DNA of 64,000 nucleotides from Motiliproteus sp041586735. Its GTDB lineage: Bacteria > Pseudomonadota > Gammaproteobacteria > Pseudomonadales > Balneatricaceae. Shown one piece after another: positions 52,611-60,732 of this stretch. Made by a program: the position numbers and the translations under genes. The stretch covers positions 124,001 to 188,000 of the forward strand of contig JBFGZQ010000003.1 in the NCBI GenBank assembly GCA_041586735.1, read 5' to 3'. How positions within the stretch are numbered: position 1 is the first letter of the stretch; every line of letters begins with the position of its first letter. The notes beneath the pieces were generated by a model. That model was not told where the DNA came from. It was given only the letters and a program-made list of their open reading frames with translations, and did not search any database.

Positions 52611-53024
52611 TTATTGTGCTTGCTGGGATACGAAGTCGCCTACCGCGCGCAGCGCATCTTTACGACTGATCTGCCCCACCAGCTTACCATTATGCAGCAC
52701 AGGCAAGCGTCGCCGACTACTGGAGATGAACTGTTCTGACAGTGCAATAATATCCGCGCTGCTCGAGACAGTTTCTACGTTGACGGTCATAAAATCGCCG
52801 ACACAACCGCCTTTCTCCTCTTCATAATAGGTATGCTTCAATATCGCCTTCAGGCAATCAACCTCTGACAACATACCGACCAACTCTCCTCGATCATTGA
52901 TCACGGGTGCACCCGAGATATTCGATTCAGAGAAAATACTAATCGCCTTAAACAGGTCGGTTTCGGGCCTAAATGTGATCAACTGAGTGGTCATATAGTC
53001 CGCAACCTTTACACTTTTCAGCAT
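52611..53024 (-). CDS. CBS-domain protein
   Basis: A 137-residue protein made of two CBS domains (about 9-60 and 76-130): VADYMTTQLITFRPETDLFKAI, SGAPVINDRGELVGMLSEVDC, then VGDFMTVNVETVSSSADI and RRRLPVLHNGKLVGQISRKDAL. Such pairs bind adenosine nucleotides and regulate partners; the partner here is unknown. It has no other domain and no membrane segment. It is followed by a clear terminator and preceded after 45 bases by purU in the same direction, so the two may form one unit. Confidence 0.88.
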   Translation of the reverse strand: MLKSVKVADYMTTQLITFRPETDLFKAISIFSESNISGAPVINDRGELVGMLSEVDCLKAILKHTYYEEEKGGCVGDFMTVNVETVSSSADIIALSEQFISSSRRRLPVLHNGKLVGQISRKDALRAVGDFVSQQAQ

Positions 53025-53069
53025 TGTACTGCTCCTAATATCCTTTATTTTACAGCGATCGGCGTCTAG

Positions 53070-53924
53070 CTACGCAAACACGACGGTCTTATTTCCATGA
53101 ACCAAAATGCGGTCCTCCAAGTGCCAGCGCAAACCTCGCGCTAGCACAGATTTCTCAGCGTCTCGTCCCAAACGCACCATATCATCGGCACTATCATTAT
53201 GGGTGATGCGAATCACATCCTGGTCGATAATAGGGCCGGCATCCAGCTCCTCAGTTACATAATGACAGGTAGCACCAATCAATTTCACCCCGCGCTCATA
53301 AGCTTGATGATAGGGTTTAGCTCCGGCAAAAGAGGGGAGAAAGCTATGGTGGATATTGATCACCCGGGATGCGTACTGTCGGCACAACTCCGGAGGCAAA
53401 ATCTGCATATAGCGAGCCAACACAATAGTATCGATCCTGTTTTGCTCCACAAGCTCAACCACCCGATCAAATGCAGCCTGCTTATCTTCACTAGCAACCG
53501 GGACGTGATGGTAGGGAATTCCATGCCACTCCACCATGCTACGTAAGTCGTCATGATTAGAGATGACGCATGGAATCTCACAATCGAGCTCCTGACTATT
53601 GTAGCGATAGAGCAGATCGGCCAAGCAGTGCGACTGTTTACTGGCCATCAGCAACACCCGCTTGGGCTTAACAGAATCACTCAGACTCCAGACCATATTG
53701 AATGACTGGGCAATCGAGTTAAATGACTCTCGTAACTCATCAGCCGAAAAAGCCAGGTTACGCGCGCTAATCTCATAGCGCATAAAAAACCAGCCGGTAG
53801 CGCTATCAGAGTGCTGATTGGCTTCGGTAATCGAGCCGCCATGACTGGAGATAAAACTACTGACCATAGCCACAATGCCAACCCGATCAGGGCACGAGAT
53901 TACCAAACGATAGCGGGGGTGCAT
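53070..53924 (-). CDS. purU: formyltetrahydrofolate deformylase
   Basis: A 284-residue enzyme that hydrolyses 10-formyltetrahydrofolate to formate and tetrahydrofolate, supplying formate for PurT. An N-terminal ACT domain (about 6-85, YRLVISCPDRVGIVAMVSSF) is followed by the formyl transferase-like catalytic domain, with the catalytic Asn-His-Asp set in VINIHHSFLPSFAGAKPYHQAYERG, TCHYVTEELDAGPII and the preceding ARYMQIL. The length matches the family. It may be co-transcribed with the downstream CBS-domain gene 45 bases away. Confidence 0.95.
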   Translation of the reverse strand: MHPRYRLVISCPDRVGIVAMVSSFISSHGGSITEANQHSDSATGWFFMRYEISARNLAFSADELRESFNSIAQSFNMVWSLSDSVKPKRVLLMASKQSHCLADLLYRYNSQELDCEIPCVISNHDDLRSMVEWHGIPYHHVPVASEDKQAAFDRVVELVEQNRIDTIVLARYMQILPPELCRQYASRVINIHHSFLPSFAGAKPYHQAYERGVKLIGATCHYVTEELDAGPIIDQDVIRITHNDSADDMVRLGRDAEKSVLARGLRWHLEDRILVHGNKTVVFA

Positions 53925-54053
53925 AAATAGTAGGATCCAATCTCAAGCGATGTAGCGCTTTACTAGCAGAATTTCTTGGCATTCTAGCAACTTATCTACG
54001 CAATACCACCTCTATCAGCCTAATCACAAATACAAGTCTCGGTCCTGTCCTCG

Positions 54054-54401
54054 CTATTCCGAGTCGATATACAGCTGTTCTGTTTTCGCCGCGCAGATGA
54101 AATCATTCGCATGCAACCCTTGGAGTGCATGGGTCCACCAATACACCTCAACACCACCCCAGCGAGTGATCAACTCAGGATGATGACCCTGCTGTTCAGC
54201 CAACCCACCGACCCGATGGGTAAACGCCAGCGCATCGGCAAAATTTTTAAACCGATAATGGCGCTGCAATTGCCGGATGCCGTTGCGCTCAACAACCCGC
54301 CACGCTACCAATTGCCTTAACCAGCGTTCCGTCTGTGCGGCCGACACGGTACTCGCACCCGCATCACAGGCCTGACACTGCTGCTCATTCAAACTGCTCA
54401 T
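54054..54401 (-). CDS. phhB: 4a-hydroxytetrahydrobiopterin dehydratase
   Basis: A 115-residue pterin-4a-carbinolamine dehydratase that recycles the pterin cofactor of aromatic amino acid hydroxylases. The family motif is GHHPELITRWGGVEVYWWTHALQGLHANDFICAAK with the characteristic histidines, preceded by FKNFADALAFTHRVGGLAEQ. The start at ATG 54401 follows GGAGGTGTT; the frame extends ten codons further upstream. Cysteines occur in the N-terminal QQCQACDAG. No phenylalanine hydroxylase gene is adjacent, although the two often pair, so the protein may serve a hydroxylase encoded elsewhere. Confidence 0.92.
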   Translation of the reverse strand: MSSLNEQQCQACDAGASTVSAAQTERWLRQLVAWRVVERNGIRQLQRHYRFKNFADALAFTHRVGGLAEQQGHHPELITRWGGVEVYWWTHALQGLHANDFICAAKTEQLYIDSE

Positions 54402-54559
54402 AACACCTCCATCAGCCCGCCGCATCCGCACCCGTTAGACGGATACTATAAGTCCGTATAGACGGCTAGACTTGGCTTTCGATCGATACCTCTAGGCTGT
54501 AATATAGCCCGAAACCCTAAGACAGCATCTCCAACTATTCATCTCAGGCGCCGCATACC

Positions 54560-55927
54560 TTGACCCTTTCCAGCCCCGACATCCTTAGCGTTAGCGATCT
54601 CAATCAACAAACACGCCAGCTGCTGGAAAAAAACTTTGCGCTGATTCAGGTCACAGGTGAGATATCCAACTTCGCCTGCCCCAGCTCTGGACACTGGTAC
54701 TTTACCCTCAAGGACGATCGTGCCCAGGTCCGTTGCGCACTGTTCAAAAGCCGTTCTCGATTTCTAAAATACCAACCCCAAAACGGTGACCAGGTACTGC
54801 TCAGGGCAAAAGTCAGCCTTTACGAAGGCCGTGGTGAATACCAGTTAATCGGCGAGTATCTGGAAGCCGCAGGCAGCGGCGACCTACAAGCCGCTTTCGA
54901 GATCCTGAAACAGAAACTACAACTCGAAGGCCTGTTTGGATCGGATCACAAACGCCCACTGCCCAGCCTACCCCAGCATATAGGGGTGATCACCTCGGCC
55001 ACCGGGGCTGCCATTCAAGACATACTCAGCGTGCTCAAGCGACGCTTCCCTGCCATTCCGATCACCCTCTACCCTGCCGCAGTCCAGGGCGATGGCGCCC
55101 CACAACAACTCTGCAAAGCATTAGATCTAGCCAACCGCTCAAAACGTTGCGATATATTAATTATCGGCAGAGGGGGCGGTTCGGCCGAGGACCTGAGCGC
55201 CTTTAATGACGAAACGCTGGCGCGCGCGGTTTTTAACAGTACCATCCCGATCGTCAGCGCCGTGGGCCACGAGATCGACTTCAGCATCTGTGACTTTGTT
55301 GCCGACGCCCGTGCACCCACCCCCTCGGCAGCAGCGGAACTCATCAGCCCGGACTGCACACAACTGCATGAACAACTGCGTCACTACCAGCGCCATCTGC
55401 TGCAGCTGTTCCAGCACAGCCAGCGCCAACGCCAGCAACATTTAGATACGCTCCGCTCTCGACTGCGCCATCCCGGCCAACGCTTGCAAGAGCAAACACA
55501 GCGTCTGGACTCTTTAGAATTACGCCTCCGCTATGCCCAGGCAGCCCAGCTACAACGCCAGCAAACACGATTAGCCCATCTGCAAAAACGCTTCCAGGCT
55601 CAGCTACCGCACAAAAATATCACCAGACTGCAGCAGCAGCTTCCGCAGCTACAACAGCGCTTAACACGCGCTTTAAGCCACCGACTGCAACTGCTAAAAC
55701 AGCGCCTGGCTGAACAGGCGCATGCACTTCACGCCATCAGTCCGCTAGCCACCCTGGAGCGTGGTTATGCGATTGTAACCACCCAGGATCAGCGGCTGTT
55801 ACACAGCAGTCAGCAGACCCGCCTGGGGGAGACACTCCACACCCGTCTAGCACAGGGGTCGGTATGGAGCCGAGTCACCGCCATTGAAGCGGATGATGCG
55901 CCAGCGCCTCTCAATCCGAATAATTAA
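54560..55927 (+). CDS. xseA: exodeoxyribonuclease VII large subunit
   Basis: A 455-residue nuclease subunit that with XseB degrades single-stranded DNA bidirectionally. The N-terminal OB-fold is LIQVTGEISNFACPSSGHWYFTLKDD (long block about 28-53), and the catalytic region includes IGVITSATGAAIQDIL, IIGRGGGSAEDLSAFNDE and VGHEIDFSICDFVADARAPTPSAAAEL (about 235-262). The rest is a long Gln- and Leu-rich coiled coil (about 270-410). The start is a TTG at 54560 with only a weak CAGG upstream; the next internal candidates remove conserved sequence. xseB is not adjacent. The M23 peptidase gene follows 13 bases after the stop. Confidence 0.95.
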   Translation: MTLSSPDILSVSDLNQQTRQLLEKNFALIQVTGEISNFACPSSGHWYFTLKDDRAQVRCALFKSRSRFLKYQPQNGDQVLLRAKVSLYEGRGEYQLIGEYLEAAGSGDLQAAFEILKQKLQLEGLFGSDHKRPLPSLPQHIGVITSATGAAIQDILSVLKRRFPAIPITLYPAAVQGDGAPQQLCKALDLANRSKRCDILIIGRGGGSAEDLSAFNDETLARAVFNSTIPIVSAVGHEIDFSICDFVADARAPTPSAAAELISPDCTQLHEQLRHYQRHLLQLFQHSQRQRQQHLDTLRSRLRHPGQRLQEQTQRLDSLELRLRYAQAAQLQRQQTRLAHLQKRFQAQLPHKNITRLQQQLPQLQQRLTRALSHRLQLLKQRLAEQAHALHAISPLATLERGYAIVTTQDQRLLHSSQQTRLGETLHTRLAQGSVWSRVTAIEADDAPAPLNPNN

Positions 55928-55940
55928 TCAGGTGAAACCC

Positions 55941-56813
55941 ATGTACCCAAGCCTACGCCAACTGACTGCGGTGATTGCCGCGACGCTACTGCTGCTGATC
56001 AGCCTCGGCAGCCCGCTACTGGCCGCTAACGACACCCAGCTTCCCGGGCCACTGGCGGTACCCGGTGGGGTCGCACACGTGCTGCTGCCTATTGACAGCG
56101 CCACCCCTCCTACTGCTTATTTCGGCAACCACAGGTTATGGGTGCAAAGCACCCTAGGCACTCGATACCAGGCACAAGCCCCGTGGCTGGCGCTGGTCGG
56201 CATCCCCTTAGAGACCCCTGTCGGAGCTCAACAGATTGACGTTGGCAAGCAAGCGTTTGCGTTTGTAGTCGCCGCCAAACAGTACGCCGAGCAGCGACTG
56301 ATCATCAAAGACCGGCGCAAGGTCAATCCAAATCCATTAGATATGGAGCGTATCAACAGCGAAAAGACCCGCATGCTCAGCGCATTAGCCCACTGGAGCG
56401 AACCCGAGCTCATGATTAGCCGCTTTCAACGCCCTGCGCCGGGCCCCTTCAGCAGCCCTTTCGGATTACGGCGTTTTTTTAATGACCAACCCCGCAAGCC
56501 CCACAGCGGGCTCGATATTGCCGCAGCCAAGGGCACGCCTATCCTGGCTCCTGCTCCTGGGGTGATACTGGATGCCGGCGACTACTTTTTTAACGGTCGC
56601 AACCTGATCCTCGACCATGGCCGCGGCCTCATCAGCATGTATTCGCACCTGGAGCGTATCGACGTACAGATCGGCGAGCGGATCAGCACCGGGGACATGC
56701 TTGGCACTGTGGGCAACAGCGGCCGGGTTACCGGCCCACACCTGCACTGGACGATCAGTCTTAACAACGCACGGGTGGACCCCTTACTGTTTTTGGATCC
56801 TGCCCAGCCTTAA
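55941..56813 (+). CDS. M23-family metallopeptidase
   Basis: A 290-residue exported LytM-type protein. The signal peptide covers about residues 1-28 (LTAVIAATLLLLISLGSPLLAA). The N-terminal half is a beta-rich domain seen in this M23 subgroup. The C-terminal catalytic domain has the zinc ligands in KPHSGLDIAAAKGTPI and in GPHLHWTISLNN, plus SPFGLRRFFND. It should cleave peptidoglycan peptide cross-links or activate amidases in the periplasm. The start at ATG 55941 follows AGGTG; the frame extends 19 codons upstream into xseA. It is 13 bases after xseA and probably co-transcribed. Confidence 0.9.
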   Translation: MYPSLRQLTAVIAATLLLLISLGSPLLAANDTQLPGPLAVPGGVAHVLLPIDSATPPTAYFGNHRLWVQSTLGTRYQAQAPWLALVGIPLETPVGAQQIDVGKQAFAFVVAAKQYAEQRLIIKDRRKVNPNPLDMERINSEKTRMLSALAHWSEPELMISRFQRPAPGPFSSPFGLRRFFNDQPRKPHSGLDIAAAKGTPILAPAPGVILDAGDYFFNGRNLILDHGRGLISMYSHLERIDVQIGERISTGDMLGTVGNSGRVTGPHLHWTISLNNARVDPLLFLDPAQP

Positions 56814-56880
56814 AACCTACAGGCTAATATCTCGAACTTGGCGCCCAGACCCTTTACAGGCTCCCTTTCCAAGCCTTGGC

Positions 56881-56889
56881 TGTTATAAT
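56881..56889 (+). promoter_or_regulatory. extended -10 promoter of fklB
   Basis: TGT-TATAAT is a perfect extended -10 element 35 bases upstream of the fklB ATG. No good -35 hexamer lies at 16 to 18 bases, which extended -10 promoters tolerate. Confidence 0.55.
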
Positions 56890-56923
56890 GGCGGCCTTTT
56901 AACCCTCTAGAGCGAGTATATAG

Positions 56924-57538
56924 ATGAGTCAGATCGACAGCGTCGAACAGAAGGTCAGCTACGGCATTGGACTACAGATGGGATCTCAGTTGCGTGAAAA
57001 CAGCATTGATGGCCTGGAAATTGACTTGGTGCTCCAGGGCTTGAGCACCGCATTTGCCGGCGAGCAAGCCAGCGTCTCCAACGAAGCACTGCAAGCCGCC
57101 TTCGCCACCCTGAACGAGCAACGTCAAGCGGCCGCTGAAGCTAACGCCGGTGCTGCTGAAGCCGAAGGTCTGAGCTTTCTCGCCGACAATGCTAAGCGTG
57201 ACGGTGTTAGCGTCACCGAGTCAGGGCTGCAATACGAAGTGATCACCGAAGGTAGCGGAGCCAAGCCCAGCGCCAGCTCCACCGTCCGCACCCACTACCA
57301 CGGTACCTTCATCGATGGTCGCATCTTTGATAGCTCCGTGGACCGCAACCAGCCTGCAGAATTCCCTGTCGGCGGGGTGATCGCGGGCTGGACAGAAGCC
57401 CTGCAGATGATGAGTGTCGGCTCTAAGTGGCGCTTAGTGATTCCGTCCAAGCTTGGCTACGGCGCTCAGGGTGCGGGTGGTTCTATCCCACCACACTGCA
57501 CTCTGGTATTTGAAGTTGAATTGCTAGACATTCTATAG
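56924..57538 (+). CDS. fklB: FKBP-type peptidyl-prolyl cis-trans isomerase FklB
   Basis: A 204-residue isomerase without a signal peptide, hence cytoplasmic as is FklB. The N-terminal helical dimerisation domain (about 1-80, VEQKVSYGIGLQMGSQLREN) precedes the FKBP domain (about 95-204) with VRTHYHGTFIDGRIFDSS, VIAGWTEALQMMSVGSKWRLVIPSKLGYGAQG and IPPHCTLVFEVELLDIL at the C terminus. It aids prolyl isomerisation and folding. Its promoter is the extended -10 element above. ybfF follows after 19 bases, so the two probably form an operon. Confidence 0.95.
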   Translation: MSQIDSVEQKVSYGIGLQMGSQLRENSIDGLEIDLVLQGLSTAFAGEQASVSNEALQAAFATLNEQRQAAAEANAGAAEAEGLSFLADNAKRDGVSVTESGLQYEVITEGSGAKPSASSTVRTHYHGTFIDGRIFDSSVDRNQPAEFPVGGVIAGWTEALQMMSVGSKWRLVIPSKLGYGAQGAGGSIPPHCTLVFEVELLDIL

Positions 57539-57557
57539 ATCAAGGAAACCTCCGCGC

Positions 57558-58361
57558 ATGCAACTGCACGGCAAATGCTACGGCAGCAACACCGCGTCGC
57601 CACTGGTTATTCTACACGGCCTATTCGGCAGTTTGGATAACTGGGCAGGACAATCCAGCACCCTCGCCGAGCTGTATCAGGTGTGGGCACTGGATCTTCG
57701 CAACCATGGCCGCTCGGGCTGGGACAGCGACACCTCCTATGCAGCCATGAGCGAAGACCTGCTGCAGTTTATCGATGCCCAGGGATTCGATCGCATCCTG
57801 CTGCTGGGCCACTCGATGGGAGGCAAGGTGGCGATGCAGTTTGCACTGGATCATCCACAGCGCGTAGAAAAACTGATCGTGGTGGATATTGCCCCAGTGC
57901 TCTATCCACCGCATCACAACGAGGTGTTCGCAGGGTTAAACAGTGTAGACTTAACCATCCTCGGTTCTCGGCGTGATGCGGACCTGCAGCTCCAGGCCTC
58001 TGTTGCTGATGCCGCTATCCGCCAGTTTTTACTTAAAAACCTGTACCGCAGCGACGATCAGTTTGCTTGGCGGATGAATATCAGGGCACTGGAGTCTGGC
58101 TACGCCCAGATTGCCGCAGCACCTAGGGCTACAGCTGCAAACGCCCAGTACCCAGGACCCACGCTGTTTATCAAGGGTGCGTTATCCAACTATATCCAGC
58201 CCCAGCATCGTGATGCCATAGCAACCTTATTCCCCAACGCGCAAGCACGCATTATGAGTGACGTAGGGCACTGGCCTCACGCAGAAAAGCCCCGTGCCTT
58301 TAATGGACTCATAACGCGCTTTTTAGAGACTAAGCGGATCATGGATACGACCGATCAATGA
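57558..58361 (+). CDS. ybfF: alpha/beta hydrolase YbfF
   Basis: A 267-residue cytoplasmic alpha/beta-fold esterase. The oxyanion-hole motif is LVILHGLFGSLDNWAG, the nucleophile elbow ILLLGHSMGGKVAMQFA (Ser in GHSMGG), and the histidine near the end in ISDVGHWPHAEKP-like sequence (MSDVGHWPHAEKPRAF). LDLRNHGRSG is typical of YbfF. The physiological substrate is unknown; E. coli YbfF hydrolyses short- to medium-chain and acyl-CoA esters in vitro. It follows fklB closely and converges with bioD, whose stop is 25 bases away. Confidence 0.9.
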   Translation: MQLHGKCYGSNTASPLVILHGLFGSLDNWAGQSSTLAELYQVWALDLRNHGRSGWDSDTSYAAMSEDLLQFIDAQGFDRILLLGHSMGGKVAMQFALDHPQRVEKLIVVDIAPVLYPPHHNEVFAGLNSVDLTILGSRRDADLQLQASVADAAIRQFLLKNLYRSDDQFAWRMNIRALESGYAQIAAAPRATAANAQYPGPTLFIKGALSNYIQPQHRDAIATLFPNAQARIMSDVGHWPHAEKPRAFNGLITRFLETKRIMDTTDQ

Positions 58362-58385
58362 TCCGCACCCAGAGCGCCGAGCCGC

Positions 58386-59081
58386 TCAATCTTTGTGCAA
58401 CAAATAATCTAAGCAGCGTTCAACAGCCTGGGCTGCACCACAAACACCGGAGTCGGGCAAATAAGGAATTTCAGCCAACAGCGGCGCTTTCAACTGCGCT
58501 TCAAGGGTTTGCAGGTTTTCTTGGTAGCAGCTCATCGCCGGGTCGATCTGATTAGCAATCCAGCCCGCCAACGGCAAACCGTCCGCAGCAATCGCCTCGG
58601 CGGTCAGCAAGGCATGGCTGAGGCAACCCAAGCGCATACCCACCACTAAAATCACCGGCAAATTCAACTCTTTGGCAAGATCTGCCAGAGTTTCGTTGTG
58701 ATTCAAGGGCACTCGCCAACCGCCAGCCCCCTCAACCAGCACCAAGTCTGCAGGGGTCATTAACGCCCCCCGGCAATATCCCGCTAGGCGACTGACCCTG
58801 AGATTTTTACCCTCGCGCTGCGCCGCAATATGGGGGGCGATCGGTTCGGCCAACAACACCGGGTTAACCTGCGGGTAACTTAACTTGACCGAACTGTGCT
58901 GCATTAACTGCAACGCATCCAGATTACCGACGCCCAGCGCAGTTTCCTGACTCCCTGCCGCGACTGGCTTGAGCCCAAAGCAGCGCTTGCCCTGCTGCTG
59001 AGCGGCTTGCAGTAAAGCTGCTGCCGCAAAGGTTTTACCCACATCGGTATCGGTACCGGTAATAAAATAGCTGCGCGCCAC
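58386..59081 (-). CDS. bioD: dethiobiotin synthetase
   Basis: A 231-residue ATP-dependent enzyme that closes the ureido ring of dethiobiotin. The P-loop is FITGTDTDVGKTFAAAAL at the N terminus; LVEGAGGWRVPLN is the second conserved block, and LKPVAAGSQET lies between. The start is a GTG at 59081 (reading ARSYFITGTDTD); no in-frame ATG offers a better option. It is the last gene of the biotin operon, 45 bases after bioC, and ends before the convergent ybfF. Confidence 0.94.
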   Translation of the reverse strand: MARSYFITGTDTDVGKTFAAAALLQAAQQQGKRCFGLKPVAAGSQETALGVGNLDALQLMQHSSVKLSYPQVNPVLLAEPIAPHIAAQREGKNLRVSRLAGYCRGALMTPADLVLVEGAGGWRVPLNHNETLADLAKELNLPVILVVGMRLGCLSHALLTAEAIAADGLPLAGWIANQIDPAMSCYQENLQTLEAQLKAPLLAEIPYLPDSGVCGAAQAVERCLDYLLHKD

Positions 59082-59126
59082 GATGATTGCTACTCCGTTA
59101 TGCTGTCAAAAAGCTGTCAGCCTGGA

Positions 59127-59933
59127 CTAACGTCGCTGAAGCCGATAATAAAACACCTGATAGGTCGCCGGAATTTTTCCCTGGTCATCTCGCAGCCGCT
59201 CATAGGCACTGCGAAACGCTTTGACCCGCTGGCGACCAGACAGGCTTTGCTGACGACCCGGATTCAGGTTGTGCGCACCCAGCCCCTTGAGCTCATCCGT
59301 CAACTGCTTGAGCTGATCAAACTGCAGCACGATGCGCTGCTGCTCAAAAGCCACTATCTCAAACCCAGGTTCAATAGCCGTATCAATATGCTGCTGCGCT
59401 ACAAACTGATTCACATGCTGATAGTCGTCCACCGCAGCCCAGGCAGCACGCAATTCACTCAGGGTATCCGGGCCTAGGGTGGCGATCAACGCACAACCAC
59501 CAGGACGCATGACCCGGGCAAGCTCAGCAAAGAGGCGCTGCGGATGCTGGCACCATTGAATCGCCAAACTACTGAACAGGCCATCGATACAACTGTCTGC
59601 CAATGGCAGCTGCTCGGCATCGGCACACAGATAATCGATCTGGGGATGCGCCCGGGCGCTGCGGGCAAAACTAAGCATCCCCTGAGCCATATCCAGCGCC
59701 AGCACCCGGGTACCGGGCAACTGCGCTAACGGCAGAGAGAAATAACCGGTACCCGATCCCAGGTCCAGCAGCCGGCCGTGCCAGTGGCTCGGCTGCAGCC
59801 CGAACAGCTGATTACCCACCTGACGCTGCAGACCGGCAACCGCATCATAATGGCAGGCGGCACGACTGAACGAACCTGCGACCTGTTGCTTATTAAAACG
59901 TGCATCGCTAGGTATAGGCAGCAGCTCAGCCAT
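59127..59933 (-). CDS. bioC: malonyl-ACP O-methyltransferase BioC
   Basis: A SAM-dependent methyltransferase of about 268 residues that methylates malonyl-ACP, disguising it so that fatty-acid synthesis can build pimeloyl-ACP. The SAM motif is LLDLGSGTGYFSLPLAQLP, followed by VLALDMAQGMLSFAR and a post-motif block DSCIDGLFSSLAIQWCQ, and GGCALIATLGPDTLSELR. The N-terminal FNKQQVAGSFSRAACHYDAVAGLQ is typical of BioC. The start at ATG 59933 follows AGGGG and overlaps the bioH stop by eight bases. It works with BioH, encoded immediately upstream. Confidence 0.95.
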   Translation of the reverse strand: MAELLPIPSDARFNKQQVAGSFSRAACHYDAVAGLQRQVGNQLFGLQPSHWHGRLLDLGSGTGYFSLPLAQLPGTRVLALDMAQGMLSFARSARAHPQIDYLCADAEQLPLADSCIDGLFSSLAIQWCQHPQRLFAELARVMRPGGCALIATLGPDTLSELRAAWAAVDDYQHVNQFVAQQHIDTAIEPGFEIVAFEQQRIVLQFDQLKQLTDELKGLGAHNLNPGRQQSLSGRQRVKAFRSAYERLRDDQGKIPATYQVFYYRLQRR

Positions 59934-60732
59934 GGAGCCGCCCCTGAGTCCAGACCAGCACGGCCTCATTCACTGCCTTAATCACGGCCTTAGTCACGAC
60001 AGGCTCTGCGGTAATAAACGGCAGATGTCCGGCATGCTCGATCCGCAGCGCCCAGTCGTTAAGCAGATCGGATTGAGCCACCGCGACAGGAACCAGGGCA
60101 TCCTCTGCCGCAAACAGGAATAATCGAGGCAGCTTCAAGCTAGCAAACAATAGACGATAATCAGCAGCTAACAGCGCCAGAGCGGGGGCCAGCATCGAGG
60201 CAGCGGAGGTTTCGGCAACGACGGCCTTGAGGGTGCGTAGCAGCTGTCGTGGTTCAGGATCGCCCTGCGCCTGCAACATGGTAAAACGCTGCAGGGTTTT
60301 CAGTGGATTGACCGCTAACGCCTGTTGGAAAGAGTCGAAGGTCGCCCAGGGCATCGCCTCAGGCCAGTCGGGACGCTGCACGAAACAGGGATTGGTGGCG
60401 ATCGTGATCAGCCCTAATGCCCGCTCGGGATACTGCGCGGCAATATACGCGGCAATCACCCCGCCAAGCGACCAACCCAGCCAGATCGGCGGTTGCGTCA
60501 GCAGTGGATCTAGATGCTGCAGTATTTGTTGAGCCAAACTATCAAGACTGTAGGGCGTGTCGGAGTCGTAGCCACTGCGCCCCAATCCTGGCAGATCCAC
60601 CAGCAGCACTTGGAAATCGGCCTCTAACATCGGCAACCACTGCTGCCAGATGGCACTCGACATCCCCCAGCCATGCAGCAGCACCAGGGGCTGGCCATCG
60701 GGGTTACCGCGCTGTTCGACATACAGACTCAT
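59926..60732 (-). CDS. bioH: pimeloyl-ACP methyl ester carboxylesterase BioH
   Basis: A 268-residue alpha/beta hydrolase that removes the methyl group from pimeloyl-ACP methyl ester, ending pimelate chain growth. The N-terminal LVLLHGWGMSSAIWQQWLPML, the nucleophile elbow WLGWSLGGVIAAYIA and the C-terminal histidine in IEHAGHLPFITAEP form the catalytic set. Its ATG overlaps the bioF stop by four bases and its stop overlaps the bioC start. The gene is inside the biotin operon here, rather than remote as in E. coli. Confidence 0.94.
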   Translation of the reverse strand: MSLYVEQRGNPDGQPLVLLHGWGMSSAIWQQWLPMLEADFQVLLVDLPGLGRSGYDSDTPYSLDSLAQQILQHLDPLLTQPPIWLGWSLGGVIAAYIAAQYPERALGLITIATNPCFVQRPDWPEAMPWATFDSFQQALAVNPLKTLQRFTMLQAQGDPEPRQLLRTLKAVVAETSAASMLAPALALLAADYRLLFASLKLPRLFLFAAEDALVPVAVAQSDLLNDWALRIEHAGHLPFITAEPVVTKAVIKAVNEAVLVWTQGRLHG